Shown in pieces: positions 8,701 through 16,112 of a stretch of 64,000 bases of DNA; positions within the stretch are counted from its first letter, which is position 1, and each line of letters begins with the position of its first letter. This stretch comes from Chloracidobacterium thermophilum B (GTDB taxonomy: Bacteria > Acidobacteriota > Blastocatellia > Chloracidobacteriales > Chloracidobacteriaceae): contig NC_016024.1 of assembly GCF_000226295.1 (NCBI RefSeq), positions 1,719,501 through 1,783,500 of the forward strand, given 5' to 3'. The notes under the pieces were generated by a model. It ran no database searches and had not been told where the DNA came from. It saw nothing but the letters and a program-made list of their open reading frames with translations. The translations under genes were made by a program, and so were the position numbers.

Positions 8701-9566
8701 CCCACATTGCCGTGCGCAGCCGGCAGGGCTTCGCGCAACCGCGCCAGCGTCGCCAGAAATGCCGGCAGCGCGTCCACTGATGGAGCCGCCTGCTGCAACC
8801 CATTGGCTTCCCGGTTCCAGACAGCCAGAAACGCCTCGGCTGCTTCCAGGGTTTTGCCGGTCTTTTTGGCGCGCTTTTCCTCGTCAATGGCCGTTTTCAG
8901 CGCCGCCACATGCTGCTCTACGGACTGCAAGGCGGTTGTGTAATCAGCCAGCGTCAGAGTGTTCTGCGCGGTGATGCGCTCGGCTTCGTCCAGAGGAATA
9001 CCCAGGCTGCGGAGCTGGTTGAACACCTGCTTGAGTTCGGCAATGAGCGTTGCCCGGCCATAAGCCGCCACCAGTTCCGCCACCCGGTCATCACCCTGGT
9101 CAATCGCGCCGGTGACGGCCTGCTGCGCCGCCTGATCGAGCATGACGGCCGCCGTGTATTCATCAAGCGTGGTAAAGGTCGGATCAACTTTAGCAGCAAG
9201 GGGAAACTCGTGCAGCAGCCGCGAACAAAAGCTGTGAATCGTGCCGATGGCGGCGGCTTCAAGCTGGCGCTTGCGCTGCCGCCACAGAAGCTCTGCGCCT
9301 GTCCCCTGACAGGCCACAATCTGCTCCTCAAGGCGCTGCCGGATGCGCTCGCGCATTTCGTTGGCGGCCTTGTTCGTAAAGGTGATGGCTACGATGTTTT
9401 CGACGCCGACACCCGGCTGTTCGAGCAGGTGCAGGAAACGCTCGGTCAGCACGCGCGTCTTGCCGGCGCCCGGGCCGGCCGTGACGACCAGCGGGCGGTC
9501 AAGGACCTCGATGGCCGCCTGCTGGTCATCCGTCAAGCCTGTCGTGGGATTGAGTGTGACAACCAT
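5715..9566 (-). CDS. UvrD/AddA-type helicase-nuclease with Fe-S-type PD-(D/E)XK domain
   Basis: This 1283-residue protein has the SF1A helicase motifs in order: Walker A GPGAGKT at residues 31-37, AITFTNKAA, LVDEFQDTN, VGDRKQSIYAFRGA, LLTIHKSKGLEFPVVV and YVAMTRAQDAL. The C-terminus is a RecB-like nuclease with VVDFKTN as the catalytic D-x-K, bracketed by HCPRQYYF and a terminal CQLCRYANVC, the four-cysteine pattern that binds a 4Fe-4S cluster in AddB and Cas4 proteins. It probably processes double-strand breaks for recombination. The ATG at 9566 starts the family-like sequence; upstream codons are only a duplicated 7-residue unit. No AddB or RecC partner lies next to it. Confidence 0.88.
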   Translation of the reverse strand: MVVTLNPTTGLTDDQQAAIEVLDRPLVVTAGPGAGKTRVLTERFLHLLEQPGVGVENIVAITFTNKAANEMRERIRQRLEEQIVACQGTGAELLWRQRKRQLEAAAIGTIHSFCSRLLHEFPLAAKVDPTFTTLDEYTAAVMLDQAAQQAVTGAIDQGDDRVAELVAAYGRATLIAELKQVFNQLRSLGIPLDEAERITAQNTLTLADYTTALQSVEQHVAALKTAIDEEKRAKKTGKTLEAAEAFLAVWNREANGLQQAAPSVDALPAFLATLARLREALPAAHGNVGKAVKPLQESLGTRSQGGGQLEAIYFDVCARDYQQAVFQVLRSVEFLYTKAKNESAALDFEDLQLRARELLESADIRRRVQERYRHFLVDEFQDTNHLQRDILGDLGLDALTSKPASGGNRTFFFVGDRKQSIYAFRGAEVEVFDETIDSVTAKGGQHLRLEVNFRSDPRLVDFFNAIFSRIMAAPEGSQPAELRQSGFVAHEPGVAFRAALNTGQPAVVFLYTEMPKDDKKDDEKPSPYDESLRDIESERLAGYVRELVEQQIPLVNTAQGTPRPPTYRDIAFLFGALTDVKTYERALRRAGVPCYVVAGHGFYGRPEVSDLLNLLAFLDNRADDIALAGVLRSPLFGLSDETLLWLRWTAANASDQWVSLYSQLRREAEQKQAALASEQRALLEEAVEILEELLAVRNRLPLPDLIEQAIRRTGYDIVCAGAEDGPQRLSNLDKLVALARGFASRETHLLRDFVAYIREFRRLDAREAEAQLELGLDAVALLTIHKSKGLEFPVVVLPDLQRRWRQSAGKFVFERNSGLGFDVPDMLGRRRPTALKSMALERIERREQFERMRQLYVAMTRAQDALILSAAARPKTGNAEGSSVQSFLDWLSPWLLPEEDAGSAPPDVGPAGMEVQLDAARILVLRDSVPAVPGNADPTPLPEPSSREAFVAQAAADARQRERARRELIRQLEDQLETVAPDPKAIHGQYHYSVAQLNSFAHCPRQYYFARFLDPLEDEAGLERRPVEDTERPEGQARLSPAIRGLIVHRLCEDLQPEDTDNRALRAALQRAVASLRAEGRLEGVMLDDEAILDDVWWLAKRYAESDFRKEIDAVQRQAREPSSGCEVWSERVFTIRCDAALVTGAMDKVLITPRPGGQGVTAHVVDFKTNAFATRPGAPGFAAEKAEKVAWYRLQLQIYALALWELTPNVKEVRATLHFLAPDEKFELPANQAGKEATAHAVNKVISELVAIRTFAETDFEAKPGARCQLCRYANVCADAIR

Positions 9567-9572
9567 CGCTTT

Positions 9573-9614
9573 CACCTGAAAAACCAATACCGGCACCTGA
9601 AAAACCAATGCCGG
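9573..9614. repeat. 21-bp tandem duplication at the 5' end of the helicase-nuclease gene
   Basis: Two adjacent 21-base units beginning CACCTGAAAAACCAAT differ at one base (A versus G). The unit length is seven codons, so the duplication keeps the helicase-nuclease frame open upstream of its likely ATG. It lies in the spacer between this gene and the divergent E1 alpha gene. Confidence 0.85.
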
Positions 9615-9636
9615 GACGGCGCGCCGAAAACAACCG

Positions 9637-9666
9637 TTCGCCGGGCCGAAAGGATTAGGCTATAGT
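9637..9666 (+). promoter_or_regulatory. Possible sigma-70-like promoter for the E1 alpha gene
   Basis: TTCGCC at 9637-9642 and TATAGT at 9661-9666 are separated by 18 bases, about 40 bases before the start codon at 9705. The -10 element is good and the -35 weak. This is inferred from motif and position only. Confidence 0.35.
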
Positions 9667-9704
9667 CCGGCGTTTCATTTCATACTCCGTCCTACTCCCC
9701 TGCT

Positions 9705-10718
9705 ATGTCACCTGAAGTTGTGGAATCACTGCCGGCCACCGTACCGCACCCGTCCCTTTCACGGGAACAACAGCACGAAATTTACCACTACCTCAAGCTC
9801 ACCCGGTTGCTCGAAGAGCGGCTCGTCAACCTGTACCGCCAGACGAAAGTTGTTGGCGGGCTGTATCGTTCGCTGGGTCAGGAAGCCACGGCCGTCGGGA
9901 GCGCCTACGCACTGGACAAGTCACACAACGACATGATTGCCCCGCTCATTCGTGACCTTGGAGCGATGCTGGTCATAGGCGCTACGCCACGGGAACTGCT
10001 CCTGCAATACATGGCCAAGCGCGACAGCCCCACCCGTGGGCGCGACCTGCAGATTCACTTTGCAGATTTACGGCGCGGCTTCATCGGTCCCATTTCACAC
10101 CTGGGCGACATGCTGCCGGTGATGTGCGGCATTGCGTTGGGCTCCCGTCTGCGGCGCGAATCGCGCGTCTGTCTGGTCTATATGGGCGATGGCGCTTCCT
10201 CGACCGGCGCGTTTGCCGAAGGCATGAACTTCGCCGCTGTGCAGCGGCTTCCCGTGGTCGTCATCGTCGAAAACAACGGCTACGCTTACTCAACGCCAAC
10301 CAGCCGCCAGATGGCCGTCGAGCGCATTGTGGACAAAGCCGTGGGTTTTGGCGTCCGGGGTGAACGGGTTGACGGAAACGACGTTCTCGCTGTGTACGAT
10401 GTCACACGGCGGGCTGTCGAGCACGCCCGTGCCGGCGGCGGTGTCACGCTCATCGAGGCCGTCACTTTTCGGATGAAAGGCCACGCCGAGCACGACGACC
10501 AACGCTACGTGCCGAAAGAACTGCTGGCGGCGTGGGCCGCCAAAGACCCTCTGCAACGCTATGAGCGGTATCTGCTCGAAACCGGACTGGCGACGCCGGA
10601 CGAACTGGAAGCCATCACGCAGCGGATTTCCCGGCAACTCGATGACGACGTAGCCTTTGCGGAAGCCAATCCCATGCCCGAACCGGCTTCGGCGCTGCTC
10701 GATGTCTATGCGTCCTGA
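9705..10718 (+). CDS. 2-oxoacid dehydrogenase E1 component, alpha subunit
   Basis: The 337-residue product is the alpha chain of a thiamine-diphosphate-dependent 2-oxoacid dehydrogenase (pyruvate or branched-chain type). The ThDP-binding motif begins GDGASSTGAFAEGMNFAA and ends VENNGYAYSTP. The conserved GPISHLGDMLPVMCGIA segment and the phosphorylation-loop-like FRMKGHAEHDD are also present. It decarboxylates the oxo acid and passes the acyl group to an E2 lipoyl domain. Normally the beta subunit gene follows directly; here a ThyX-like gene follows after 27 bases, so the beta, E2 and E3 partners must be encoded elsewhere. The DDQRYVPKEL sequence after the HAEHDD loop resembles branched-chain or pyruvate enzymes about equally. 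Confidence 0.88.
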   Translation: MSPEVVESLPATVPHPSLSREQQHEIYHYLKLTRLLEERLVNLYRQTKVVGGLYRSLGQEATAVGSAYALDKSHNDMIAPLIRDLGAMLVIGATPRELLLQYMAKRDSPTRGRDLQIHFADLRRGFIGPISHLGDMLPVMCGIALGSRLRRESRVCLVYMGDGASSTGAFAEGMNFAAVQRLPVVVIVENNGYAYSTPTSRQMAVERIVDKAVGFGVRGERVDGNDVLAVYDVTRRAVEHARAGGGVTLIEAVTFRMKGHAEHDDQRYVPKELLAAWAAKDPLQRYERYLLETGLATPDELEAITQRISRQLDDDVAFAEANPMPEPASALLDVYAS

Positions 10719-10745
10719 CCACCATCTGCCACGAAAGGTCTGGTC

Positions 10746-12305
10746 ATGTCCATTGCCCTTCCGTCGCCTTCGTTTCGTTCCGCGCCGCCGCTGGTCAGCC
10801 TGACCAAAGCCTTTCCGACGCCTTTCAAAAACGTCATTGCCACGGCGCGAACGTGCTATTCGGCGCGCGGCATCGTCCGCGACGAAGACATCCAGACCGG
10901 ATTTGAGCCACTGGCGCAGAGCATCTACGAAGCCGGACACCACACGACCTACCAGCACGCCCACTTCCAGTTTGCCCTGGCGAACGTGTCGCGGCAGTTC
11001 ATCTGGAGCTTTCTGCACGCCCATCCGTTTTACAACTCCGAGCAGGTCAGCCAGCGGTACGTGCCGGTCAAACCGGGGACGTACTTCATTCCCGCGCTGT
11101 CTGGCGAGGCGCTGGCCGTGTACGAAGCGGCCATTGCGCGCCAGTTCGACGCCTACCGGACGCTGAGCGAGCGCTTGCAGTTGGTCGTCGCAGCCGAATA
11201 CCGCAAGCTGTTTTCCAAACACGACCCGCAGCACCCCAAAGTACGCCGCAAAATCGAGAAGCGCGCCATGGAGGTCGCGCGGTACGTCCTGCCCGTGGCC
11301 ACCTTTGCCTACCTGTACCACACGGTTTCGGGCATCACGCTGCTGCGCTACTGGCGGCTGTGCGAGCAGTACGACGCACCTGAAGAAACGCGCGCCGTGG
11401 TAGGTGCGATGGTGGCGGCGCTGCTGGCGCACGATCCGCTCTACCAGACGGTGCTGGAAGAACCCCTGCCGCTGGAAGCCACGCTGGAGTTCGACTTTGC
11501 CGGGTGGGGAACCTCTGACGGGCAGCGGCAGGTCTTCCGGCAGGAATTCGATGCGAGCCTGGGCGGGCGGATTTCGCGCCTTGTGGATTGGAAGCCGCAG
11601 AATGAAACCCTGCTGGCGGCGGCCGTCCGGGAAGTTCTGGGACTGCCGGCGGCGGCGCTGTCCGACGATGACGCCGTGGCGCTCGTCCTTGATCCGGCGC
11701 GCAACCGGCTGCTGGGTGAAAAACTCAACCTGACGACGCACGCGAAGCTGACGCGGGCGCTGGCGCATCCGCACTACACTTTCCGCAAGAAGCTGAGCCA
11801 CACAGCGGATTCACAGGACCAACGCCACCGGTTGACGCCCGGCTCGCGCCCCCTGCTGGTCGGACATCTCGACGCCGAGCCGGATTATGAAACCCCGGCG
11901 CTTATTCATCTTGATGAACAACTGGAGCGGTTTTACCGCGAGACCATGGCGCGGACGTGGGAAGCCATCGGACGGCTGAAGGCACTGGGCGTGGCGGCCA
12001 GCGATGCGGCCTATCTGCTCCCCAATGCTGTCTCGATCCGCTTCACGGAGTCGTCTGACCTGCTCAACCTGCACCACAAGCACCGCATGCGGTTGTGTTA
12101 CCTGGCGCAGGAAGAAATCTGGCGGGCGTCAGTCGAAGAAGCCCGGCAGATTCGGGAGGTCAATCCCCGGATTGGGCGCTGGCTGCTTCCGCCCTGTGGT
12201 CAGCGCGCCGCAGCCGGAGTGCGTCCGATCTGCCCGGAGGGCGAGCGGTTTTGTGGCGTCCGCGTGTGGAAGCTCGACCTGATGGACTACCGGCGTACGT
12301 TTTAG
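10746..12305 (+). CDS. Long tandem ThyX-like (FAD-dependent thymidylate synthase family) protein
   Basis: The 519-residue protein is about twice the length of a classical ThyX and appears to hold two ThyX-like halves. The first half contains VSRQFIWSF and NSEQVSQRYVPV, aligning with the ThyX region around the RHR...S..N..S.RY signature but with HAH at the RHR position. The second half has DSQDQRHRL, which keeps RHR but lacks the N-x-x-S-x-RY part, then NAVSIRFTESSDLLNLHHKHRMRLC, a ThyX C-terminal-like segment. The C-terminal GERFCG lies in a cysteine-bearing tail. ThyX makes dTMP from dUMP using methylene-THF and reduced FAD. Whether this split form is active is uncertain. The start is 27 bases after the E1 alpha stop, so co-transcription is likely. 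Confidence 0.72.
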   Translation: MSIALPSPSFRSAPPLVSLTKAFPTPFKNVIATARTCYSARGIVRDEDIQTGFEPLAQSIYEAGHHTTYQHAHFQFALANVSRQFIWSFLHAHPFYNSEQVSQRYVPVKPGTYFIPALSGEALAVYEAAIARQFDAYRTLSERLQLVVAAEYRKLFSKHDPQHPKVRRKIEKRAMEVARYVLPVATFAYLYHTVSGITLLRYWRLCEQYDAPEETRAVVGAMVAALLAHDPLYQTVLEEPLPLEATLEFDFAGWGTSDGQRQVFRQEFDASLGGRISRLVDWKPQNETLLAAAVREVLGLPAAALSDDDAVALVLDPARNRLLGEKLNLTTHAKLTRALAHPHYTFRKKLSHTADSQDQRHRLTPGSRPLLVGHLDAEPDYETPALIHLDEQLERFYRETMARTWEAIGRLKALGVAASDAAYLLPNAVSIRFTESSDLLNLHHKHRMRLCYLAQEEIWRASVEEARQIREVNPRIGRWLLPPCGQRAAAGVRPICPEGERFCGVRVWKLDLMDYRRTF

Positions 12306-12413
12306 GCCCGGCAGACGCGGCCCGGCTTTCGGAAGGCCCGTCGACGCACAGGCTGGCAGGTGAAGCCCGGCAGCGGATGAAGCACCATCACGGCCGCAAG
12401 AAAGTTCCCTTGC

Positions 12414-12442
12414 TTGACAGGCTATGGCCAGACATCTATGTT
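12414..12442 (+). promoter_or_regulatory. Sigma-70-type promoter upstream of the TPR-cdsA-TPR genes
   Basis: A perfect TTGACA at 12414-12419 is followed after 17 bases by TATGTT at 12437-12442, about 40 bases before the ATG at 12481. It lies in the 175-base spacer after the ThyX-like gene, so the downstream genes at 12.5-15.1 kb probably form a separate transcript. Confidence 0.6.
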
Positions 12443-12480
12443 CGGCCACTTGACTTTATATCCAAGGCAAGGACTGTTTC

Positions 12481-13362
12481 ATGGCGATTGGTGTCAAGCT
12501 CACGACCACGCGCAACAAGGAAAAAGCCAAAGCCAAAGCGGCGCAGGCTGCAACGGCCGCGCCGCCGATGACGCCGGAACGCGAAGAACTGCTCCGGCCG
12601 CCAGCGTTTGACCTTTTTCTCCAACGCATCCGCCAGGCGGTTGAAGAAACCGAACTCCCGTTAGGCAAAATCGGACTGGCGCTGCTCATGGTGGTTGTGG
12701 TTTCCGGCGGAGCCTACTGGTTTTACAGCTACAACCAGGCCAAGGGCGAGCAGGCATTTGCCGAGGCGCTGGCGATATACAACGCCGAAGTCAAGGAAGC
12801 GCCAAAGGAAGGTGAGGCAGCCGAAGATGAGCCGCCCGTTCCCGGCAAAAAGACCTACCCGGACGAAAAAACCAAGTACACCGAAGCGGCAGCCGCCTTT
12901 GACAAAGCTGCCGGCTACGCTTCGCAGAGTTTTATGAGCCGCTACTACGCGGCTTTGTGTCGGCTCAAGCTCGACCCGGCCCAGGGCATTCAGGCCCTGC
13001 GGGACCTTTCCGTAACCCCCGGAGCCGTCGGTCAGATGGCCACCCTTGCACTGGCTGATGCGCTGGCCGCCGAAGGCAAGGTGGATGAAGCCATTGCACA
13101 GTATCAGCAACTCCGTGAAAAGTGCGCGCAGGCTGGCAACAATGCCTTGGTTTCGCTGGAGGTCATTGCCTTCGCACTTGGAAAGCTCTACGAAGCCAGG
13201 CAGGACCCGGCGGCGGCCGTCAAAGAGTACGCCATTGCGGCCAAGTCACGGAGCATGGCGCTGCTTGGGCAGCAGGCTTACCAGCGCCTGGCGGCGCTCG
13301 ACCCGGAAATGGCCCGTCAGATGCCCGAACCCAAACAGGGCGGTGAAGACGACACCTTCTGA
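12481..13362 (+). CDS. Membrane-anchored TPR protein (YfgM-like layout)
   Basis: The 293-residue protein has a charged, Lys/Ala-rich cytoplasmic N-terminus and a single transmembrane helix at residues 64-83. An extracytoplasmic helical region follows with weak TPR-like repeats, seen in ALADALAAEGKVDEAIAQYQ and ALGKLYEARQDPAAAVKEY. This layout (short N-tail, one helix, TPR domain) resembles YfgM, the ancillary SecYEG/chaperone partner, but sequence similarity is not strong enough to name it. An acidic, Pro-rich linker (EGEAAEDEPPVPGKK) interrupts the domain. It is 33 bases upstream of cdsA. Confidence 0.7.
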   Translation: MAIGVKLTTTRNKEKAKAKAAQAATAAPPMTPEREELLRPPAFDLFLQRIRQAVEETELPLGKIGLALLMVVVVSGGAYWFYSYNQAKGEQAFAEALAIYNAEVKEAPKEGEAAEDEPPVPGKKTYPDEKTKYTEAAAAFDKAAGYASQSFMSRYYAALCRLKLDPAQGIQALRDLSVTPGAVGQMATLALADALAAEGKVDEAIAQYQQLREKCAQAGNNALVSLEVIAFALGKLYEARQDPAAAVKEYAIAAKSRSMALLGQQAYQRLAALDPEMARQMPEPKQGGEDDTF

Positions 13363-13395
13363 GGCGCTCGCTCCGACGGCGCAGCGCCCTGCCCA

Positions 13396-14217
13396 ATGTC
13401 CAACCTTGCCTGGCGCGTCATCACGGCGCTCATCGCACTGCCGCTGTTGTTCTGGAGTATCTGGCTCCCGACGCCCTTTCTCTTTGTTGGCTTTGTCATT
13501 CTGGCCACGCTGTTCGGGCTGATTGAGTACTTTCACCTCGCCGAAAAACTGGGCTTCATTCCCTTTGTAAGCATTGGCATCTGCGGGCTGCTTGGCGTTC
13601 ACAGTCTGTTCTATGTGCGCGCCACTGAGTTTTTACCGGCGCTGCTGGGGCTGTTGCTCGGTGCCACCATGGTGCAGGGCGTGCTCACGGAACGGGATTT
13701 CAAAAAGTCGCTTCCTTCCCACGCGGCCACGCTGCACGGCGTCGTCTATGTGGGAGTGCTGTGTGGTTTTCTCATCGGCCTCAAGCGGCTTGAACCGCCG
13801 GAACTGGGCAGCCGGTTTCTGACATTTTTCTTCGTGGTCATTATGGCCGGAGACGTTGCGGCGTACTTCGTTGGCCGTGCCTTCGGGCGGCACAAGCTGG
13901 CGCCGCTGGTCAGCCCCGGAAAGACGATTGAAGGCGCCGTGGGCAACGTCGTTGGCAGCCTGGCGGCGGCCGTGGCGGTTCATTACGGGCTGTTTCCGGC
14001 GCTTCCCCTTTCCCACGCCCTGGCTCTGGCTGTTGTCATGAACATTATCGGACAACTCGGCGACCTGTACGAATCGCTTCTCAAACGCGGCGCTGGCACC
14101 AAGGATGCCGCTGCCGTGCTGCCCGGCCACGGCGGGCTGCTCGACCGACTCGACAGTTTGCTCTTCAATGCGCCGGTGCTTTATTACTATGCGCAGTACG
14201 GGCTGCCACCAAGCTGA
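13396..14217 (+). CDS. cdsA: Phosphatidate cytidylyltransferase
   Basis: This 273-residue multi-pass membrane enzyme converts phosphatidic acid and CTP to CDP-diacylglycerol, the precursor of all bacterial phospholipids. The family signature is present near the C-terminus: SLLKRGAGTKDAAAVLPGHGGLLDRLDS, matching S-x-x-K-R-x4-K-D-x2-x2-x-P-x-H-G-G-x-x-D-R. The preceding GDVAAYFVGRAFGRHKLAPLVSPGKTIEG is also diagnostic. About seven or eight hydrophobic segments precede it. Length is typical for the family. It is flanked by two TPR membrane proteins on the same strand rather than by the usual uppS/dxr neighbours. Confidence 0.95.
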   Translation: MSNLAWRVITALIALPLLFWSIWLPTPFLFVGFVILATLFGLIEYFHLAEKLGFIPFVSIGICGLLGVHSLFYVRATEFLPALLGLLLGATMVQGVLTERDFKKSLPSHAATLHGVVYVGVLCGFLIGLKRLEPPELGSRFLTFFFVVIMAGDVAAYFVGRAFGRHKLAPLVSPGKTIEGAVGNVVGSLAAAVAVHYGLFPALPLSHALALAVVMNIIGQLGDLYESLLKRGAGTKDAAAVLPGHGGLLDRLDSLLFNAPVLYYYAQYGLPPS

Positions 14218-14292
14218 GGCAGCCTACATGGATGTTCCGCCAGGGAGCGGCCTGCCGCCCCAGCCCATGCCCCCTGGCTCACAGGACAAAGC

Positions 14293-15114
14293 ATGAAACC
14301 ATCCACTCTGGCGGTTGCCGTGACGTGCCTCGTCATCGGCTTTTTCATCGGATTTGCCTACACCAACAGCCGCAACCGGGAGTTCATCCGCGAGCAGACC
14401 GAAAAAGCGCGGGCGGAAGCCTTTGCCGCCAGCAACCGGACGGCCGGCGGCGCAGCGCCCGATGATGACCTGCACCGCAACCCGAACGTGGAGACGGCGC
14501 TCGCCGAAGCCGCCAGCAAACGGGATGACTTCGACGCCCAAACCCGGCTGGGCATCTTTTTGGCCGAACATGGCCGCATTTCTGAAGCGCGGGAATGCTT
14601 CGAGGCCGCCGTCAAACTCCGCCCGGACGACTGGCAGGCGCTGGCCATTCTGGGACGGTTGCTGGCCGCCGAATCGAAATACCCGGAAGCCATCGCCCGG
14701 TTTGAAGCGGCCTACAAGCTACAACCGAACAACGGGCAGATCGTGGTGGGGCTGGCCAATGCGCTCTTTGACGCCAAACGCTACGAAGACGCCCAGAAGT
14801 GGTACGAAAAGGCGCTCACCCTGACGCCCAGGGATGTCAACGTCATCACCGATCTGGGTTTGACATACTACTTCCGCCGGCCACAGCAGTTGGACAAAGC
14901 GATGGCGTACTTCCGGCAGTCACTCAGCATTGACCCGAACCACACGCTTACGCTTCAGAACTACGCCATTGCCCTGCTCGATGCCAATCGTCCCGAAGAA
15001 GCCAGGCCCATCGTGGAAAAGCTGGAACGACTCGCACCCCAGAACGAAATGCTGCCGGCCATCCGGCAGCGGCTGGCCCAGGCAAACACGACCGGCAACA
15101 TTCCGCCCCACTGA
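14293..15114 (+). CDS. Membrane-anchored TPR protein
   Basis: The 273-residue product has an N-terminal transmembrane anchor (LAVAVTCLVIGFFIGFAYTN, residues ~6-25), a charged linker and at least four consecutive TPR units. Examples are TRLGIFLAEHGRISEARECFEAAVKL, AILGRLLAAESKYPEAIARFEAAYKL and VGLANALFDAKRYEDAQKWYEKALTL. The repeats probably sit on the outer face of the membrane as a protein-docking scaffold. No enzymatic motif is visible. It follows cdsA by 75 bases and converges on the MoxR gene with only 14 bases between stops. Confidence 0.8.
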   Translation: MKPSTLAVAVTCLVIGFFIGFAYTNSRNREFIREQTEKARAEAFAASNRTAGGAAPDDDLHRNPNVETALAEAASKRDDFDAQTRLGIFLAEHGRISEARECFEAAVKLRPDDWQALAILGRLLAAESKYPEAIARFEAAYKLQPNNGQIVVGLANALFDAKRYEDAQKWYEKALTLTPRDVNVITDLGLTYYFRRPQQLDKAMAYFRQSLSIDPNHTLTLQNYAIALLDANRPEEARPIVEKLERLAPQNEMLPAIRQRLAQANTTGNIPPH

Positions 15115-15128
15115 CGGGACGGCCCAAA

Positions 15129-16088
15129 CTAGCGTGGGACAGCCAAGCGCCGGATGATGTCCGTGATGATTTCATCGGGCGTGATGCCATCAATCTCGGC
15201 TTCGGAGCGCAGCACGATCCGGTGCCGTAGCACCGGCAGGGCCACGGCCTTGACATCATCCGGGGTGACGAACGTCCGCCCATCGAGCGCCGCCTGGACT
15301 TTCGCCGTGAGCAGCAACGCCACGGCCGCACGGGGACTGGCCCCCCACGTCAGGTTGGGCGCGGCCGGCGGCCGTGTGGCACGAACGAGATTGACCATGT
15401 AGCGGCGGACGCCTTCCTCAACGACGACATCCCGAACCGCTGCCCGGCACTGAAGAATGACGCTTGAATCCGGCAGGCACTCCAGCGGGAGCACGTCGAG
15501 CCGCCGGGCATTGAAGCCGCTGCTCCAGTTGGAGACCACCTGGACTTCCTCTTCCAGCGAAGGGTAATCCACGAGAATTTTCAGCAGGAAACGGTCTAGC
15601 TGGGCTTCGGGCAGGGGGTACGTGCCCTCGTACTCAATCGGATTCTGCGTGGCCAGCACCATAAACAGCGGCGACATGCGATGGGTTTCGCCATCCACCG
15701 TCACCTGCCGCTCCTCCATGGCTTCAAGCAGCGCCGACTGGGTTTTGGGCGGCGTGCGGTTGATTTCATCCGCCAGCAGCAGGTCGGTGAAAATCGGCCC
15801 CCGGCGAAAGGTGAACACCCCGGTTGCCGTGTTATAGACGTTCGTTCCGGTCACATCAGCCGGCATCAAGTCAGGGGTGAACTGGATGCGGTTGAACCCG
15901 GCCCCGATGACGCGCGCCAGGGTTTTGACAAGCAGCGTCTTGGCTGTGCCCGGTGGCCCTTCGAGCAGAACGTGACCTTCGGCCAGAAGTCCGGTGAGAA
16001 TCTGGTCAATGACGGCGTTTTGCCCAACGATGACAAGACGCAGTTGCCGCCGGATGAACTCGGCGACTTCCTGCACAGATGGCCCCAT
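15129..16088 (-). CDS. MoxR-family AAA+ ATPase
   Basis: The 319-residue ATPase has Walker A GPPGTAKT at residues ~44-51, Walker B LLLADEIN, sensor 1 ATQNP and the MoxR-typical [12 protein letters not shown] and [15 protein letters not shown] segments. MoxR proteins act as chaperone-like ATPases that help mature metal-dependent or von Willebrand factor A-domain protein complexes. The usual companions (DUF58 and VWA-domain genes) are not adjacent; the upstream gene on the same strand, 24 bases away, encodes a Uma2 nuclease. Confidence 0.93.
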   Translation of the reverse strand: MGPSVQEVAEFIRRQLRLVIVGQNAVIDQILTGLLAEGHVLLEGPPGTAKTLLVKTLARVIGAGFNRIQFTPDLMPADVTGTNVYNTATGVFTFRRGPIFTDLLLADEINRTPPKTQSALLEAMEERQVTVDGETHRMSPLFMVLATQNPIEYEGTYPLPEAQLDRFLLKILVDYPSLEEEVQVVSNWSSGFNARRLDVLPLECLPDSSVILQCRAAVRDVVVEEGVRRYMVNLVRATRPPAAPNLTWGASPRAAVALLLTAKVQAALDGRTFVTPDDVKAVALPVLRHRIVLRSEAEIDGITPDEIITDIIRRLAVPR

Positions 16089-16112
16089 AAGGTTTCCTTT
16101 CCCAGCCGTGGC

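Noticed and set aside
6357-8780. An 807-codon plus-strand open frame
   Set aside because: It is antisense to the helicase-nuclease gene, whose motifs are intact throughout. High GC creates long stop-free antisense frames in this genome.
10290-11801. A 503-codon minus-strand open frame
   Set aside because: It overlaps the E1 alpha and ThyX-like genes in antisense and has no recognisable domain, so it is a GC-driven shadow.
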